Shown: positions 30,483 through 40,415, counted from the stretch's first letter. The stretch is 40,465 nucleotides of DNA from an uncultured Lactobacillus sp. (GCF_947367125.1 NZ_CANBCQ010000026.1:1-40465); one strand, 5' to 3'. Notes: a model not told the origin generated them from the letters alone. Made by a program: numbers and translations.

Positions 30483-32735
30483 TTATTTATCGTATCTGCG
30501 ATCGGGATCTGGTTTAATGTATGGCTTAAGTTTATAAGTGCCGACTTCACTATCTGGTTTTAAAATTAACCTTGCATTATAAGCTGTACCCTTCTTACTT
30601 AACAAGTTTTTAAATTCATGTGTCGGTTGACCAACCAATAATTTTTTTACATCTGCCTCACTTACTAAACGATTAGAGTAATGTCGCCAAATAACAAACT
30701 TACAGTCTTTATTTGTGCAAGCATAATTATCCCACTTACCTGCATTCTTTTGATCCTTGCGAAAAACTACATCAGAACCACAGACGGGACATTTACCTAA
30801 AGAAGCCTTTTTATTAAAAGCTCCTGCTTTGCTTTGATAATAATTAACAATTTTTTGCGTATTCCAAGCCTTTTCAATTCGATTAAATTCGTTATAAATC
30901 ATTTGTGCCGTAGAATTAATTAAGTTTGAGGAATTTGTTTGCCCTTTGTCAATCTTTTGATATTCTTCCTCCCATTTAGCTGTAAGTACTGGATCATTAA
31001 CTTCCGAGCCACTTAAAAGCCAATTAATTAACCATCCATTAGGCGTAACCGTAATATAATCCTTAGTATCTACTGCAATATACTTTTTAGCAACAAGACT
31101 TGCCATGGCTTGATCTCTTGTGGCAGAAGTTCCTATTCCTTTTGTTTTACGCAAAATTGAAGCATATTTTTGATTTTCAACATATTTATATGCTCGTTCC
31201 ATCATTCCACCTTTGTCATAAATTTGAATAGATTTTAGTGGTTTAGGTGGTTGAGTTTTTCCAACGTTAATTTTTAAATTTATAACTAGTCTGTCTCCCT
31301 TTTTTAAGTATTTAGCATAGTCCATACCTTGCTTAGATTCCTGTGCTTTTTTACCTCGTTTTTTCTTTTTGCTCGGCAGTAAGATAGCCTTCCAGCCCTT
31401 GTTAAGCATTGCGTTATTTTGAGCAATCATAGGTATACCACTAACAGATACTCCTAAACGGTTAGATACATACTGATAAGGCTTAATAAACATGGTCATA
31501 GCACGTCTTACCACTACTTCATACATTAATCTTTGATCGTCAGTTACTTCTCTGGTATTATCCATCAATTTTTCAGTTGGAACGATCCCATAATGAGCAT
31601 CATCTGAGCCTTCTTTGACAAGATATCTCTTTGCCTTGTCTTCTGGCATATCATATCTTTCGTATTTACCATCTTCATGGATTATTTGCATAAAATCATC
31701 AAATTTATCTCTAAGATATTGATACTCGTACAAAGGTATCTCCCCTGCATCCGTCCTGGGATAAGTCTGGTAACCATCATCATAATTTTTCTGCATGACT
31801 TTTTTAGATTTTGCTTGTGTCCATCCAGCCACTCGATTCATTTCTTTATACAAGTCCCCCTTAGTCATCATGATAGGTGGATAAGTGTTCTTGATGTTAG
31901 AATCAATTAAGGCAACCGTACCATAAGCTTTTTTCTTAGACAAAACATGTTTTTTAATTTCTTTGATGAATTTTGTCTTGTTCTCACGTCCTACTTCTCT
32001 GATAGTTGATTTAAGGTCAACATTTGTTCCATTAATAAGAGTACTACCATCTAATTCATAAATTGGTTGTACTTCAAAATCGTCAATCGATTTCTGCCAC
32101 TGGCAAATTAAGTTTAATGTGGTTGAAATAGCTCTACCCACAGCAAAATTACCAATGATACCAATATTTTTTAACTTTAAAGTGTACAAACGACTTAAAT
32201 TCATTCCGATCATCCAATCGGCTCTTGATCTAGCTATCGCCGCATGTGCATCTCTCCATGTTTTATCTATTGACTTTAAATTTTTGAATTGTCGTATTAC
32301 TGCCTGTTTATTTAAAGCAGTGGGATAAGATCTTAAAATTTTCTTTTGCTTGAGCATTCCACTAAAACGTAGAATATTAAAAGCAATAGCTCCGCCTTCA
32401 TTATCCATATCTGTACTTACAATTACCTTATCTGCTTTAGCCACTGCATCTTTAATTTCATTGTAAAGAAAGACATTTTTTTTTGGCAGATTGTAATCAA
32501 ATCGAGATGGAATTATGGGTAACGCCTTCAAATTATCTCGGTCTTTATATTCTTCTCCGTAGTGTTCAGGTTCGCAAAGTTCTAATAAATGTCCTGCGGC
32601 CGAGACTACGATTGTATCATCATCGAGGAATGTCTTTCCTCTTGCTTTATGCTGTTTCTCTGTGTGCTTTAACCCAAGACCATCCATATAAGATCTTGCC
32701 TGATCGGGCTTTTCAGCAAGTATTACTGTTGTCAT
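30483..32735 (-). CDS. topB: Type IA DNA topoisomerase (topoisomerase III-like), 750 aa
   Basis: TOPRIM motif STDMDNEGG (Asp109, Asp111, Glu113) and the active-site tyrosine Tyr325 in YQTYPRTD are intact. VALIDSNIKNTYPP and IGTSATRDQAMASLVAK (near 560) are typical of the family. A C-terminal zinc finger (CPVCGSD...YACTNKDC, about 655-685) is present. It relaxes or decatenates DNA, a common function on conjugative plasmids. AGAGGTAG precedes the ATG. The gene is flanked by terminators on both sides, so it is probably a single-gene unit. Confidence 0.92.
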   Translation of the reverse strand: MTTVILAEKPDQARSYMDGLGLKHTEKQHKARGKTFLDDDTIVVSAAGHLLELCEPEHYGEEYKDRDNLKALPIIPSRFDYNLPKKNVFLYNEIKDAVAKADKVIVSTDMDNEGGAIAFNILRFSGMLKQKKILRSYPTALNKQAVIRQFKNLKSIDKTWRDAHAAIARSRADWMIGMNLSRLYTLKLKNIGIIGNFAVGRAISTTLNLICQWQKSIDDFEVQPIYELDGSTLINGTNVDLKSTIREVGRENKTKFIKEIKKHVLSKKKAYGTVALIDSNIKNTYPPIMMTKGDLYKEMNRVAGWTQAKSKKVMQKNYDDGYQTYPRTDAGEIPLYEYQYLRDKFDDFMQIIHEDGKYERYDMPEDKAKRYLVKEGSDDAHYGIVPTEKLMDNTREVTDDQRLMYEVVVRRAMTMFIKPYQYVSNRLGVSVSGIPMIAQNNAMLNKGWKAILLPSKKKKRGKKAQESKQGMDYAKYLKKGDRLVINLKINVGKTQPPKPLKSIQIYDKGGMMERAYKYVENQKYASILRKTKGIGTSATRDQAMASLVAKKYIAVDTKDYITVTPNGWLINWLLSGSEVNDPVLTAKWEEEYQKIDKGQTNSSNLINSTAQMIYNEFNRIEKAWNTQKIVNYYQSKAGAFNKKASLGKCPVCGSDVVFRKDQKNAGKWDNYACTNKDCKFVIWRHYSNRLVSEADVKKLLVGQPTHEFKNLLSKKGTAYNARLILKPDSEVGTYKLKPYIKPDPDRRYDK

Positions 32736-32750
32736 TTTTTCTACCTCTTA

Positions 32751-32793
32751 AAAAATAAGGACGTTAGTTTATTGCTAACGCCCTTGTTTTTAT
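32751..32793 (-). terminator. Terminator after the surface-protein gene
   Basis: AAGG-A-CGTTAG pairs with CTAACG-C-CCTT across a 7-base loop, with a T tract on the plus-strand side and A-rich sequence on the other. On the minus strand it runs into TTATTTTTTAAG. Confidence 0.65.
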
Positions 32794-32799
32794 TTCTAA

Positions 32800-35700
32800 T
32801 TAAGCATGAATGTATTTAGCTACATCAAATGAATTCACAGATATGACAGTGATCTTATCAGGCCAATTCCAAAGTTGCATTGAATGACCTTGTGAATCTA
32901 AATCAGTCATTTGATAGTCACCTGGTATGCCATCAACTGCAACTCCACCATTTCTTTTAGTCAACGTACCAGTACCAACAACAGTGCCATCAGATGTTAC
33001 AAACTGTACTTGTTTGCTTGTACCATCTGGAATACTTTGCGCTGGATAAGTTGGATTAGATGGTTGGTCTGGATTAGCATTACCGCCTGGTTGCACTGAT
33101 GATCCATCGCTAACCACAGTAATACTATTAGGCCATTGATATAGTTGCGCAGAATGACCTTGTGAATCTTCATCGCTTAATTTATATCCGCCTGGTATGC
33201 CACTAAGATGTACACTATTGCCATTCTTAGTAAGAGTACCAGTGCCGACTTGATTGCCACTTGCATCAACAAAGACTACTGTTTTACTTGTCCCATCGGG
33301 TACACTTTGGAACGGATAAGTTGGATTAGATGGTTGATCTGGATTAGTATTACCGCCTGGTTGCACTGATGGTCCATCACTAATCACAGTAATACTATTA
33401 GGCCATTGCAGTAATTGGGCTGAATGTCCATTAGAATCTAAATCAGAAAGCTTATATCCTCCTGGAATGCCATCTACACTTATTGAATTACCACTTTTAG
33501 TAAGGGTGCCAGTGCCAACTTGGTTGCCATTTGTATCAACAAATGTAACTTCTTTAGTAGTACCGTCTGCTACATCTTGTGCTGGATACGTTGGAGTATT
33601 TGGATTATCTGGTTTAGACGGTTGACTGGTACCATCACTTATCACACTAATAGTATCGGGCCATTGCAATAATTGTACTGAATGCCCTTCAGTATCTAAG
33701 TCAGAGAGTTTATATCCGCCTGGAATGTCTGAAATCTGAACTGAATTTCCAACTTTGCTTAAAGTGCCAGTACCAATAACAGTCCCATCAGATGTTACAA
33801 ACTGTACTCGTTTGCTTGTACCATCTGGAATACTTTGAGCTGGATAAGTTGGATTATCTGGCTTAGACGGTTGACTGGTACCATCACTTACCACACTAAT
33901 AGTATCAGGCCATTGCAATAATTGGGTTGAATGTCCTTCGGTATCTAAATCTGAAAGTTTATATCCGCCTGGGATTCCATCCACACTTACATTATTACCG
34001 TTTTTTGTCAACGTACCAGTACCAACCTGCTTGCCATCTGCATCGACAAATGTAACTCTTTTAGTAGTTCCATCTGCTACATTTTGAAACGGATAAGTCG
34101 GGGTAGACGGTTGATTGGTACCATCACTTACCACATTGATAGTATCAGGCCATTGTAATAATTGGGCTGAATGTCCTTCAGCATCTTCGTCTGCTAATTT
34201 ATACCCACTAGGAATGTCGCTCAGACTTACATTATTACCATTCTTAGTAAGAGTACCAGTACCAACCTGCTTGCCATCTGCATCAACAAATGTAACTTCT
34301 TTAGTAGTACCATCTGCCACATTTTGGAACGGATAAGTTGGAGTAGACGGTTGACTGGTACCATCACTTACCACATTGATAGTATCAGGCCATTGTAATA
34401 ATTGGGCTGAATGTCCTTCAGTATCTAAGTCCGCTAATTTATATCCACCAGGAATGTCACTTAAACTTACATTATTACCATTTTTGGTCAACGTACCAGT
34501 ACCAACTTGTTTACCACTGGCATCGACAAATGTTACTGTCTTACTTGTCCCATCTGGTACTGATTGATAAGGATATGTTGGAGTTACTGGGTTATCAGGT
34601 TTAGTTTCGTGCCCTGGCTCAGTTGGTGTCGTTCCGTCTGAAACTACACTAATGCTATTAGGCCATTGCAGTAATTGGGGTGAATGTCCTTCAGTATCTA
34701 AGTCAGAAAGTTTATATCCACTAGGAATGCCATTTACACTTACATTATTGCCATTCTTAGTTAACGTACCAGTACCAATTTGCTTACCACTGGCATCGAC
34801 AAATGTTACCGTCTTACTTGTCCCATCTGGTACTGATTGATAAGGATATGTTGGAGTTGTTGGGTTATCTGGATTAGTCTCATGTCCTGGATTATCTGGT
34901 TTAGTCTCATGTCCTGGATTATCTGGTTTAGTCTCATGTCCTGGATTATCTGGTTTAGTCTCATGTCCTGGATTATCTGGGTTAGTTTGATGTCCTGGGT
35001 TATTTGGTTTAGTCTCATGACTTGGGTTATCAGGTTTAACCACTACGTCACCTGGATTATTATGTAGTGGATTACTTGGTTTTCCAGTATTAGTTGGCTT
35101 TGAACTTCCAGTATTTCCATTATTATTTGTTCTAGCTGTTGCAGTACCAGTATTACCTTTATTACCACCATTATTTACATTTTCGGTGACTCTTCCCTTA
35201 CCATTATTTTCTCTCTGAGTATTAGTACGAGCAACAAGATCATTTATTTTGGCATCAAGTTGGTCGTCTTGCTTTTGACCTGGCTTATAAGCTAAAGATG
35301 TTAAGCCATCCTTATTCGTCTTTTCATCTTTATTTTCCTTAGCATTTGGTAACTTACTTGGTTCAGATTTACCTTTGACAGCTTTGCTGGCCTCTTTGCC
35401 ACCTAACTTATTGGCTTGACTTACACTCTTAGTTGCTTTTTCTGCTAATGCTTTCAAGCCTTTATCACTACTACTGTTACCGCCACTCATGCCATTAATC
35501 AATGATTCAATTGTATCATCACTATCGCCAGAGTGTTTAGATTTACTTGACTTACTACTAGAGTCGTCACTAGATGAATCACTATCACCACCAAGCAAAT
35601 CGTCTAATGCATCTTCACCCTTAGATTTTTTTTCGTGCTTATTATGTTTAGCATCATTTTTCTTTCTGGATGATTTATGACTTTCAAGATCTGACTTATC

Positions 35701-36063
35701 ATTATCATCTTTATCTGTTCCAAAGTCTAAGCCAGTATCCTTGCTGTGTCGATTAGCATTTTGCACATCATTTTTAGTACCCCCCATATTATGTACAAGG
35801 GCGGCTACACTACCTCCAACCACAGCAACACCAGCAACACCAGCACCAATTTTTGCCCCTAAAGGTAAGCCAGCAACTTTTTTCTTGTTTTTCTTATCTT
35901 TCTTAACTTTACGAGGAGACTTTTTCTTGCCATAAATTGTTGGCTTCCCTCCACCAAAGATTTCTTCTTTAGCTTTCTTTGATGGCTTATGAATGACACT
36001 CTTATTGCTTGGTGTGCCATTTCCCTCTTTATGTAAAACTTCTTCACGATTTAAAGGCTTCAT
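32800..36063 (-). CDS. N-terminally anchored repeat surface protein, 1087 aa
   Basis: A basic cytoplasmic segment (1-67, many Lys) is followed by one membrane helix (about 68-92, GAKIGAGVAGVAVVGGSVAA). Then come a Ser/Asp/Lys-rich stalk, an Asn/Gly-rich stretch, five or more NPGHETKPD units (near 350-395), and eight repeats of about 75-80 residues with the pattern TYPxQS/NVxDGTxKxVTFVDAxGKQ...IPGGYKLSDLD...LLQWPDxIxVVSDGT. The repeats resemble mucin-binding-like domains of lactobacilli. There is no LPxTG sorting signal; it ends shortly after repeat eight. It is therefore probably a type II membrane protein, displayed outward. AAGGAG precedes the ATG. Confidence 0.85.
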   Translation of the reverse strand: MKPLNREEVLHKEGNGTPSNKSVIHKPSKKAKEEIFGGGKPTIYGKKKSPRKVKKDKKNKKKVAGLPLGAKIGAGVAGVAVVGGSVAALVHNMGGTKNDVQNANRHSKDTGLDFGTDKDDNDKSDLESHKSSRKKNDAKHNKHEKKSKGEDALDDLLGGDSDSSSDDSSSKSSKSKHSGDSDDTIESLINGMSGGNSSSDKGLKALAEKATKSVSQANKLGGKEASKAVKGKSEPSKLPNAKENKDEKTNKDGLTSLAYKPGQKQDDQLDAKINDLVARTNTQRENNGKGRVTENVNNGGNKGNTGTATARTNNNGNTGSSKPTNTGKPSNPLHNNPGDVVVKPDNPSHETKPNNPGHQTNPDNPGHETKPDNPGHETKPDNPGHETKPDNPGHETNPDNPTTPTYPYQSVPDGTSKTVTFVDASGKQIGTGTLTKNGNNVSVNGIPSGYKLSDLDTEGHSPQLLQWPNSISVVSDGTTPTEPGHETKPDNPVTPTYPYQSVPDGTSKTVTFVDASGKQVGTGTLTKNGNNVSLSDIPGGYKLADLDTEGHSAQLLQWPDTINVVSDGTSQPSTPTYPFQNVADGTTKEVTFVDADGKQVGTGTLTKNGNNVSLSDIPSGYKLADEDAEGHSAQLLQWPDTINVVSDGTNQPSTPTYPFQNVADGTTKRVTFVDADGKQVGTGTLTKNGNNVSVDGIPGGYKLSDLDTEGHSTQLLQWPDTISVVSDGTSQPSKPDNPTYPAQSIPDGTSKRVQFVTSDGTVIGTGTLSKVGNSVQISDIPGGYKLSDLDTEGHSVQLLQWPDTISVISDGTSQPSKPDNPNTPTYPAQDVADGTTKEVTFVDTNGNQVGTGTLTKSGNSISVDGIPGGYKLSDLDSNGHSAQLLQWPNSITVISDGPSVQPGGNTNPDQPSNPTYPFQSVPDGTSKTVVFVDASGNQVGTGTLTKNGNSVHLSGIPGGYKLSDEDSQGHSAQLYQWPNSITVVSDGSSVQPGGNANPDQPSNPTYPAQSIPDGTSKQVQFVTSDGTVVGTGTLTKRNGGVAVDGIPGDYQMTDLDSQGHSMQLWNWPDKITVISVNSFDVAKYIHA
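33000..35030. repeat. Tandem coding repeats in the surface-protein gene
   Basis: About 230-260-base units encode the eight surface repeats; some neighbouring copies are nearly identical, for example around 34080-34340 and 34330-34560. At about 34860-35030 a 27-base unit encoding NPGHETKPD is repeated at least five times. Such tracts favour copy-number change by recombination. Confidence 0.8.
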
Positions 36064-36080
36064 ACTTTTTACTCCTTAAC

Positions 36081-37679
36081 TTAAAGCTTATCCATAGCTT
36101 CTTGATTTTCTTTTATTTGCTGTTTTGCTTTTTTTATTTGACTCTTGGATAAATGACCATTGGTAATCTTGTTGCTTAGAATTTTATTTGCATTGTAAAA
36201 CTTAGAATAAATTTCAATTCTCTTATTGAGATTTTCGTTATTCAAAGTTCCCGCTACTTTCTTAGCTTCTGCAATAGATCCTATTTTCATAAGAGAATAG
36301 GCAACCATAACCTTCCGTGCATCGGTAAGCTGAGTCAATTCTGGATCAGGTGAATTTTTATAAATATCTACTGCTCCTTGATAGTCATCCTTAAAATAAT
36401 CAACATCAAACTTGATTACATCACTATCGGAATATTTGCTGATACGCTCAGCCATTGTCCCTTTAGCAGAAAGATCTTTATCCGCCATCATTGCATTTTC
36501 GGCATCAACAGCTTTTTTTGGGTAATACTTAGCGGCTTCATCATAGTTGCCGCTCTTAATTAAACTGGAATATTTTGGCTTAGAAGGCTCTTGTGCTGTC
36601 TGCTGATTATTTTGGATTTTATGAATTCCATATATACCTCCAAAAATGACAGCCATCAAAGCAACCCAAATCATTAAGATACGCAGTGCTTTATTTAGAG
36701 TAGGACTATATGCTGTTGATTGAGACTTCGGTGCGCCACGATTAGTTACTTGTACTGACTTATGTATCACTCTATTTTGTGGTTGCATTGCAGGCTTTTG
36801 CCTCAGACGTTTGATTTCATTTTTCAGTCTTTTGTTTTCTGCTATAGTCCTAGATTCATTTGAGCTATTTTCAATCCTACTGTTCATATCGACTAGCGAA
36901 TTATTTAACTTCTCGTTAATTTGATTTAATTTACTAATCTTACGTTTTTGCTTATCTTCAATATCAAGCAACTTTTGAAACAAATTTTTGAATTTATCAT
37001 CAGTTAATCCAGAAGCCATAATTGTTTTTAACTGCTTTAGGATTTCGTCATAATCTTCTCTTGGAACATATTGCTCACCACTTTTAACGGATAAATCATC
37101 CCTTTGTTCCTTTAAGACTTTGACTAATTTTTCTAGTTGTTTGACCCTAGAGTCATTTTCGCCAACCGAGGAAGTTGCCATAGCTTCTGTCATATCATTA
37201 ATAGCTGATAATTGTTCTACTGGTTCATTACCTGATACAAACTGATAAACATTTTTTAAATTTGGCGGAACTGATAGTTGCTTCGCAACTTTAGCCATGC
37301 TTAAAGCTGATGGATTGGAGTCCGTTCCTGAAAAAATATCAGTTACTTGCACTAAAGCTAATTTTCTTAAAAAAGGATCAGAGGGTGGTAAATCCGCCTG
37401 TACAGCAATACGCACACTACTTGTCGTATTGTTCATTTTCAAATCAGCAATTCCACTCAATAATTCCTTTTGATAGTCAGACGAATCAAACCTTATATGA
37501 TTCGTTGATATTAACAATATGTCAGGCATTGGTTTTAGCATTTCAAGCGCTCTTTGTGCGTTATGAAATATTGGCACATTTTTATCAAGTATCTCTAGGC
37601 TTTGAGAGTAATTGGCTAATTGTTGCTTAAAAATATCAGCAGTTGCATCGTCCATTCCTAATAAGACTGTATTGCTCAC
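36081..37679 (-). CDS. Membrane protein with receiver-like N-terminus and EssB/YukC-like C-terminus, 532 aa
   Basis: GTG start at 37679 with AAAGGGGG upstream. Residues 1-150 resemble a degenerate receiver domain (VLLGMDDATADIFKQQLANY, then MPDILLIS). A coiled coil follows (about 170-300), then one membrane helix (about 333-355, ILMIWVALMAVIFGGIYGI), and an external helical TPR-like region (SSLIKSGNYDEAAKYYPKKA...). The last arrangement recalls EssB/YukC of type VII secretion, but no pseudokinase domain is seen, and the match is by pattern only. It precedes the repeat surface protein by 17 bases and is likely co-transcribed. Confidence 0.6.
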   Translation of the reverse strand: MSNTVLLGMDDATADIFKQQLANYSQSLEILDKNVPIFHNAQRALEMLKPMPDILLISTNHIRFDSSDYQKELLSGIADLKMNNTTSSVRIAVQADLPPSDPFLRKLALVQVTDIFSGTDSNPSALSMAKVAKQLSVPPNLKNVYQFVSGNEPVEQLSAINDMTEAMATSSVGENDSRVKQLEKLVKVLKEQRDDLSVKSGEQYVPREDYDEILKQLKTIMASGLTDDKFKNLFQKLLDIEDKQKRKISKLNQINEKLNNSLVDMNSRIENSSNESRTIAENKRLKNEIKRLRQKPAMQPQNRVIHKSVQVTNRGAPKSQSTAYSPTLNKALRILMIWVALMAVIFGGIYGIHKIQNNQQTAQEPSKPKYSSLIKSGNYDEAAKYYPKKAVDAENAMMADKDLSAKGTMAERISKYSDSDVIKFDVDYFKDDYQGAVDIYKNSPDPELTQLTDARKVMVAYSLMKIGSIAEAKKVAGTLNNENLNKRIEIYSKFYNANKILSNKITNGHLSKSQIKKAKQQIKENQEAMDKL

Positions 37680-37708
37680 TTACTGCACCCCCTTTCACGT
37701 GCAATAAC

Positions 37709-38701
37709 TTAATCGGTGATAAATATATGCTTGCCGTCTACGTTTAACTTACGAGCAATTGTTGATGCTAAAGATACCCTTACTGCTTGATATTCAGCTT
37801 GATCTAATAATCGTACAGTATCTTTAGGATTAAAAAGAGCGAAATTGATTTCCACAACAAATAGAGCATCATCATCAGCAAATCCATCAACTAAATTATG
37901 ATTTAAAAGCATTTCATAGGTAGACGCTTTAAACTTAGCGTATTCCTTTATTTGCTTAGCAGTAATCGAATGAATTAAGATCTTTGCTACAAGATTACTT
38001 GCAAACTTAGCATCATAACTTGCATCCCAAAATACATCCCATTCTTCAAAACCAGGCGTTTCAATACAAAATTTTCCTTTAAAAGCAGGAGTAACTGTAA
38101 ACTCTTGGTTATAAGGCACTTGCATCATCCGACTATATCCAGTCAACTGATAATCAACACCAACGATACTTTTCCTCACTTGGTCAAAAGCAACTGAAGC
38201 TCCCTTTTTAAAGAAGATTCTGGCTAAACTCATGACCTCGTTATAACCATTTTCAAAATTATTCCTAGTGTAATTAATCAAAGTATCATTAGCATCCCGA
38301 CTGATATTGTTGGTAAATACATCTGAATTGATAGTTTTATCAAAGGTGTACAAAAAATTGTTTCGGGAATCTGGATTTTTAAAGTATTCAGTGTCATATT
38401 CTTGAGTGCTTTTGGTACTAATTAATAAAACTAAAAACGCTGTCTGGTGTCCCTTATTAAATGAATACTGCATTGCTCCTTGAAACTCATCCAGCTCTTT
38501 TTCAATGATTTTTTGCTGAACTTTTTCATCCTTACGTAAAAATGTATTGTCAGCATTCTCCCAAAGAAATCGTCTAAACAAGATTGCATAGTAAGCAATA
38601 CTATCGCTTAACATAGGGTCATTACCAGCGTAATAAGCGTTAAGATTATCCAATTCTTCCTTATGAATAGTCTCTAAATCAAACTTGCGTCCAGTAATCA
38701 A
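37709..38701 (-). CDS. Hypothetical protein, 330 aa
   Basis: Unrecognised soluble alpha/beta protein. TTG start at 38701 follows GAAAGTAGGT; an internal ATG (Met30) lacks a comparable site. It contains a Trp/Phe-rich segment (about 205-225, TPGFEEWDVFWDASYDAKFA) and a C-terminal strand (ALFVVEINFALF). It is upstream of the EssB/YukC-like gene and may be part of the same surface or secretion module. Confidence 0.6.
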   Translation of the reverse strand: MITGRKFDLETIHKEELDNLNAYYAGNDPMLSDSIAYYAILFRRFLWENADNTFLRKDEKVQQKIIEKELDEFQGAMQYSFNKGHQTAFLVLLISTKSTQEYDTEYFKNPDSRNNFLYTFDKTINSDVFTNNISRDANDTLINYTRNNFENGYNEVMSLARIFFKKGASVAFDQVRKSIVGVDYQLTGYSRMMQVPYNQEFTVTPAFKGKFCIETPGFEEWDVFWDASYDAKFASNLVAKILIHSITAKQIKEYAKFKASTYEMLLNHNLVDGFADDDALFVVEINFALFNPKDTVRLLDQAEYQAVRVSLASTIARKLNVDGKHIFITD

Positions 38702-38811
38702 TATTTTTACCTACTTTCTCATTCTTCTATTGATAAAATTATTTTAAGTTCAAACCTTATATCCTGTACTGATCGCTAGATTTAACCAAAAATCAAACTC
38801 TTATTTTTAGG

Positions 38812-38851
38812 CAAAAAAAAAGCTCGATTTTGAATAAAACAAAATCGAACT
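38812..38851 (-). terminator. Terminator after the second SSB-like gene
   Basis: AGTTCGATTTTG pairs with CAAAATCGAGCT on the minus strand (one mismatch), followed by nine T. Confidence 0.8.
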
Positions 38852-38855
38852 AAAT

Positions 38856-39755
38856 TTAAAATTCTGCATCAAAGGCATTACTTAAATCATCAGGTACTTC
38901 AAATTCATTTAAGCTATCAGCTGTTTCACTTTTAGGAGCTTCATTATCACTTGGAAGAGGTACATCTTGAGGAATACTCTGTGATTCAATATTATCAACA
39001 CGTTTCTGCACTGCATTAACAGCTTCATTAGTAGAAGTTCTATCAACATTAGTAGTTTGTTCAGGACGACTTTCTTTTGAATATTGTCTTCTAACCAATT
39101 CCGCAATTAATTTGTTTTGCTGTTCTTTTGACAAAGAACGGTCTTTAAGCACATCTTCTGGACTGTTATAAGTCTTAACAGTAGGAGTGTTTTGCTTTGA
39201 AAACTTATCTCTGATCGCACGTCTTAAATGCGTACCTGGGTTAGCAGAGAAATCTGTAACAACAAGATATTGTACGTTAAGATTACGTGTTGAATCAGTT
39301 GGATTTTCTCTCAAAATGCTTCTAAGATAACCATGCAATAATAAACCATCACCTTTGTAGTAATGACTGATTGCATACTTAGCTCCACGACTTGCAAAAA
39401 TCAATCCAACATAATTGTTATTAGCATGACGTTTATTAGTTTTTTGATCCCAATAAACTTCTGTTTCATAACAAAAATGAGCAAAGTAGATGTAATCCTT
39501 GTCATTAATATAATCAACATCACCATTATTAGGCTTAGGTTGATTATGCTTAGTTAAAGGATCAATCATAGCAGTAGGATCGTCTACTAAGTTACCAATT
39601 AAAGTAGTACTTGCTAAACCATTTCTTGTATAGCTTTCGTTTCTTCTTTCAAGCAATTCTGAGTCAATCTCATAAACTGATTGGTCAGCTCCTTGAAGAG
39701 ACTTGGCTACATTAGCATCTTCCATATTTACTGCAAATAATTTAATATTCTTCAT
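38856..39755 (-). CDS. Second SSB-like (OB-fold) protein, 299 aa
   Basis: The central part looks like an OB-fold: ASTTLIGNLVDDP, a KHNQ-containing insertion, FAHFCYETEVYWDQKTNKR, YVGLIFASRGAKYAISHYYK, LLLHGYLRSILREN and LNVQYLVVTDFSA. A polar linker and an acidic C-terminal tip (DDLSNAFDAEF) follow, as in SSB. Longer than normal SSB (about 110-180 residues). It is a paralogue in type, not in close sequence, of the ssb at 28993. A good AAAGGAA site precedes the ATG. Confidence 0.6.
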   Translation of the reverse strand: MKNIKLFAVNMEDANVAKSLQGADQSVYEIDSELLERRNESYTRNGLASTTLIGNLVDDPTAMIDPLTKHNQPKPNNGDVDYINDKDYIYFAHFCYETEVYWDQKTNKRHANNNYVGLIFASRGAKYAISHYYKGDGLLLHGYLRSILRENPTDSTRNLNVQYLVVTDFSANPGTHLRRAIRDKFSKQNTPTVKTYNSPEDVLKDRSLSKEQQNKLIAELVRRQYSKESRPEQTTNVDRTSTNEAVNAVQKRVDNIESQSIPQDVPLPSDNEAPKSETADSLNEFEVPDDLSNAFDAEF

Positions 39756-39794
39756 TTTTTATTCCTTTCATCTTTCTTTTTCTCAACAGATTTA

Positions 39795-40187
39795 TTAATC
39801 AACGATTACCATCTTGCTATTTACCTCATCTTGCTGTTCAGATTGTGGCATATGCAATTCAATCGTTCGATTTAAAATATTTTTTACTTCGTCAGAGCTA
39901 AGACTCTGCTCAATTCCTTCTAAATCGCAATTACAGATAATTACATTGCCAACGAATTGTACTTTTCCGTCAATATTAATAACCGATGGAACCAGTTTGT
40001 TGTTGTACAAACCATTATCATCCACGATAAAATCATGTTCTTTTCCGTCGATTGTACGCTTAGCAATGTCGATTGCTTCACAATCTAAAAGTTTGTAGTA
40101 AGTTTCCAAAGAGTCAGCAACTACTTTACTTTCAGCAGTACCTTTTTTAACATCAACAAGCACAACCTTAATTTTTCTATCTTTCAT
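39795..40187 (-). CDS. DUF3846-like protein, 130 aa
   Basis: N-terminal strand IKVVLVDVKKG, LDCEAIDIAKRTIDG, VDDNGLYNNKLVPSVINIDG and VGNVIICNCD match the block order of the protein at 11073-11456 and resemble DUF3846. It ends with a charged tail. GAGGT precedes the ATG. Function unknown. Confidence 0.6.
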   Translation of the reverse strand: MKDRKIKVVLVDVKKGTAESKVVADSLETYYKLLDCEAIDIAKRTIDGKEHDFIVDDNGLYNNKLVPSVINIDGKVQFVGNVIICNCDLEGIEQSLSSDEVKNILNRTIELHMPQSEQQDEVNSKMVIVD

Positions 40188-40207
40188 CTTTAATACCTCA
40201 TTTAAAA

Positions 40208-40237
40208 TAAAAAGAGACTAACTTTAAGTTAATCTCT
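40208..40237 (-). terminator. Terminator after the 41-aa peptide gene
   Basis: GAGATTAACTT-type stem pairing with AAGTTAGTCTC on the minus strand, followed by TTTTTATTTT. Confidence 0.6.
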
Positions 40238-40268
40238 CATATGATTTATTTAGCTACGTCACTCGGAT

Positions 40269-40394
40269 TTAGAAAAATTCCTTGAAGAAGCGTGGAAAAA
40301 CCTTAGTTAATCGCCAAATAAACAAGGACATCAATCCACTATCAAAAATAGGGTTGGTGAACAAATCAACTACATACTTCCAGAAATCAAACAT
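40269..40394 (-). CDS. Small hydrophobic peptide, 41 aa
   Basis: A short frame (MFDFWKYVVDLFTNPIFDSG... ending RFFKEFF) follows an AGAGGT site 7 bases upstream of the ATG and has a terminator after it. It is rich in Phe/Trp with a basic end, forming an amphipathic or membrane-associated helix. A toxin, holin-like or accessory membrane peptide is possible. No family recognised. Confidence 0.5.
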   Translation of the reverse strand: MFDFWKYVVDLFTNPIFDSGLMSLFIWRLTKVFPRFFKEFF

Positions 40395-40415
40395 TTTAAA
40401 TACCTCTTAAAAAAC

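Noticed and set aside
34115-35067. Several plus-strand frames of 60-76 codons with similar sequences
   Set aside because: They are antisense shadows of the tandem repeats in the surface-protein gene and have no ribosome sites.
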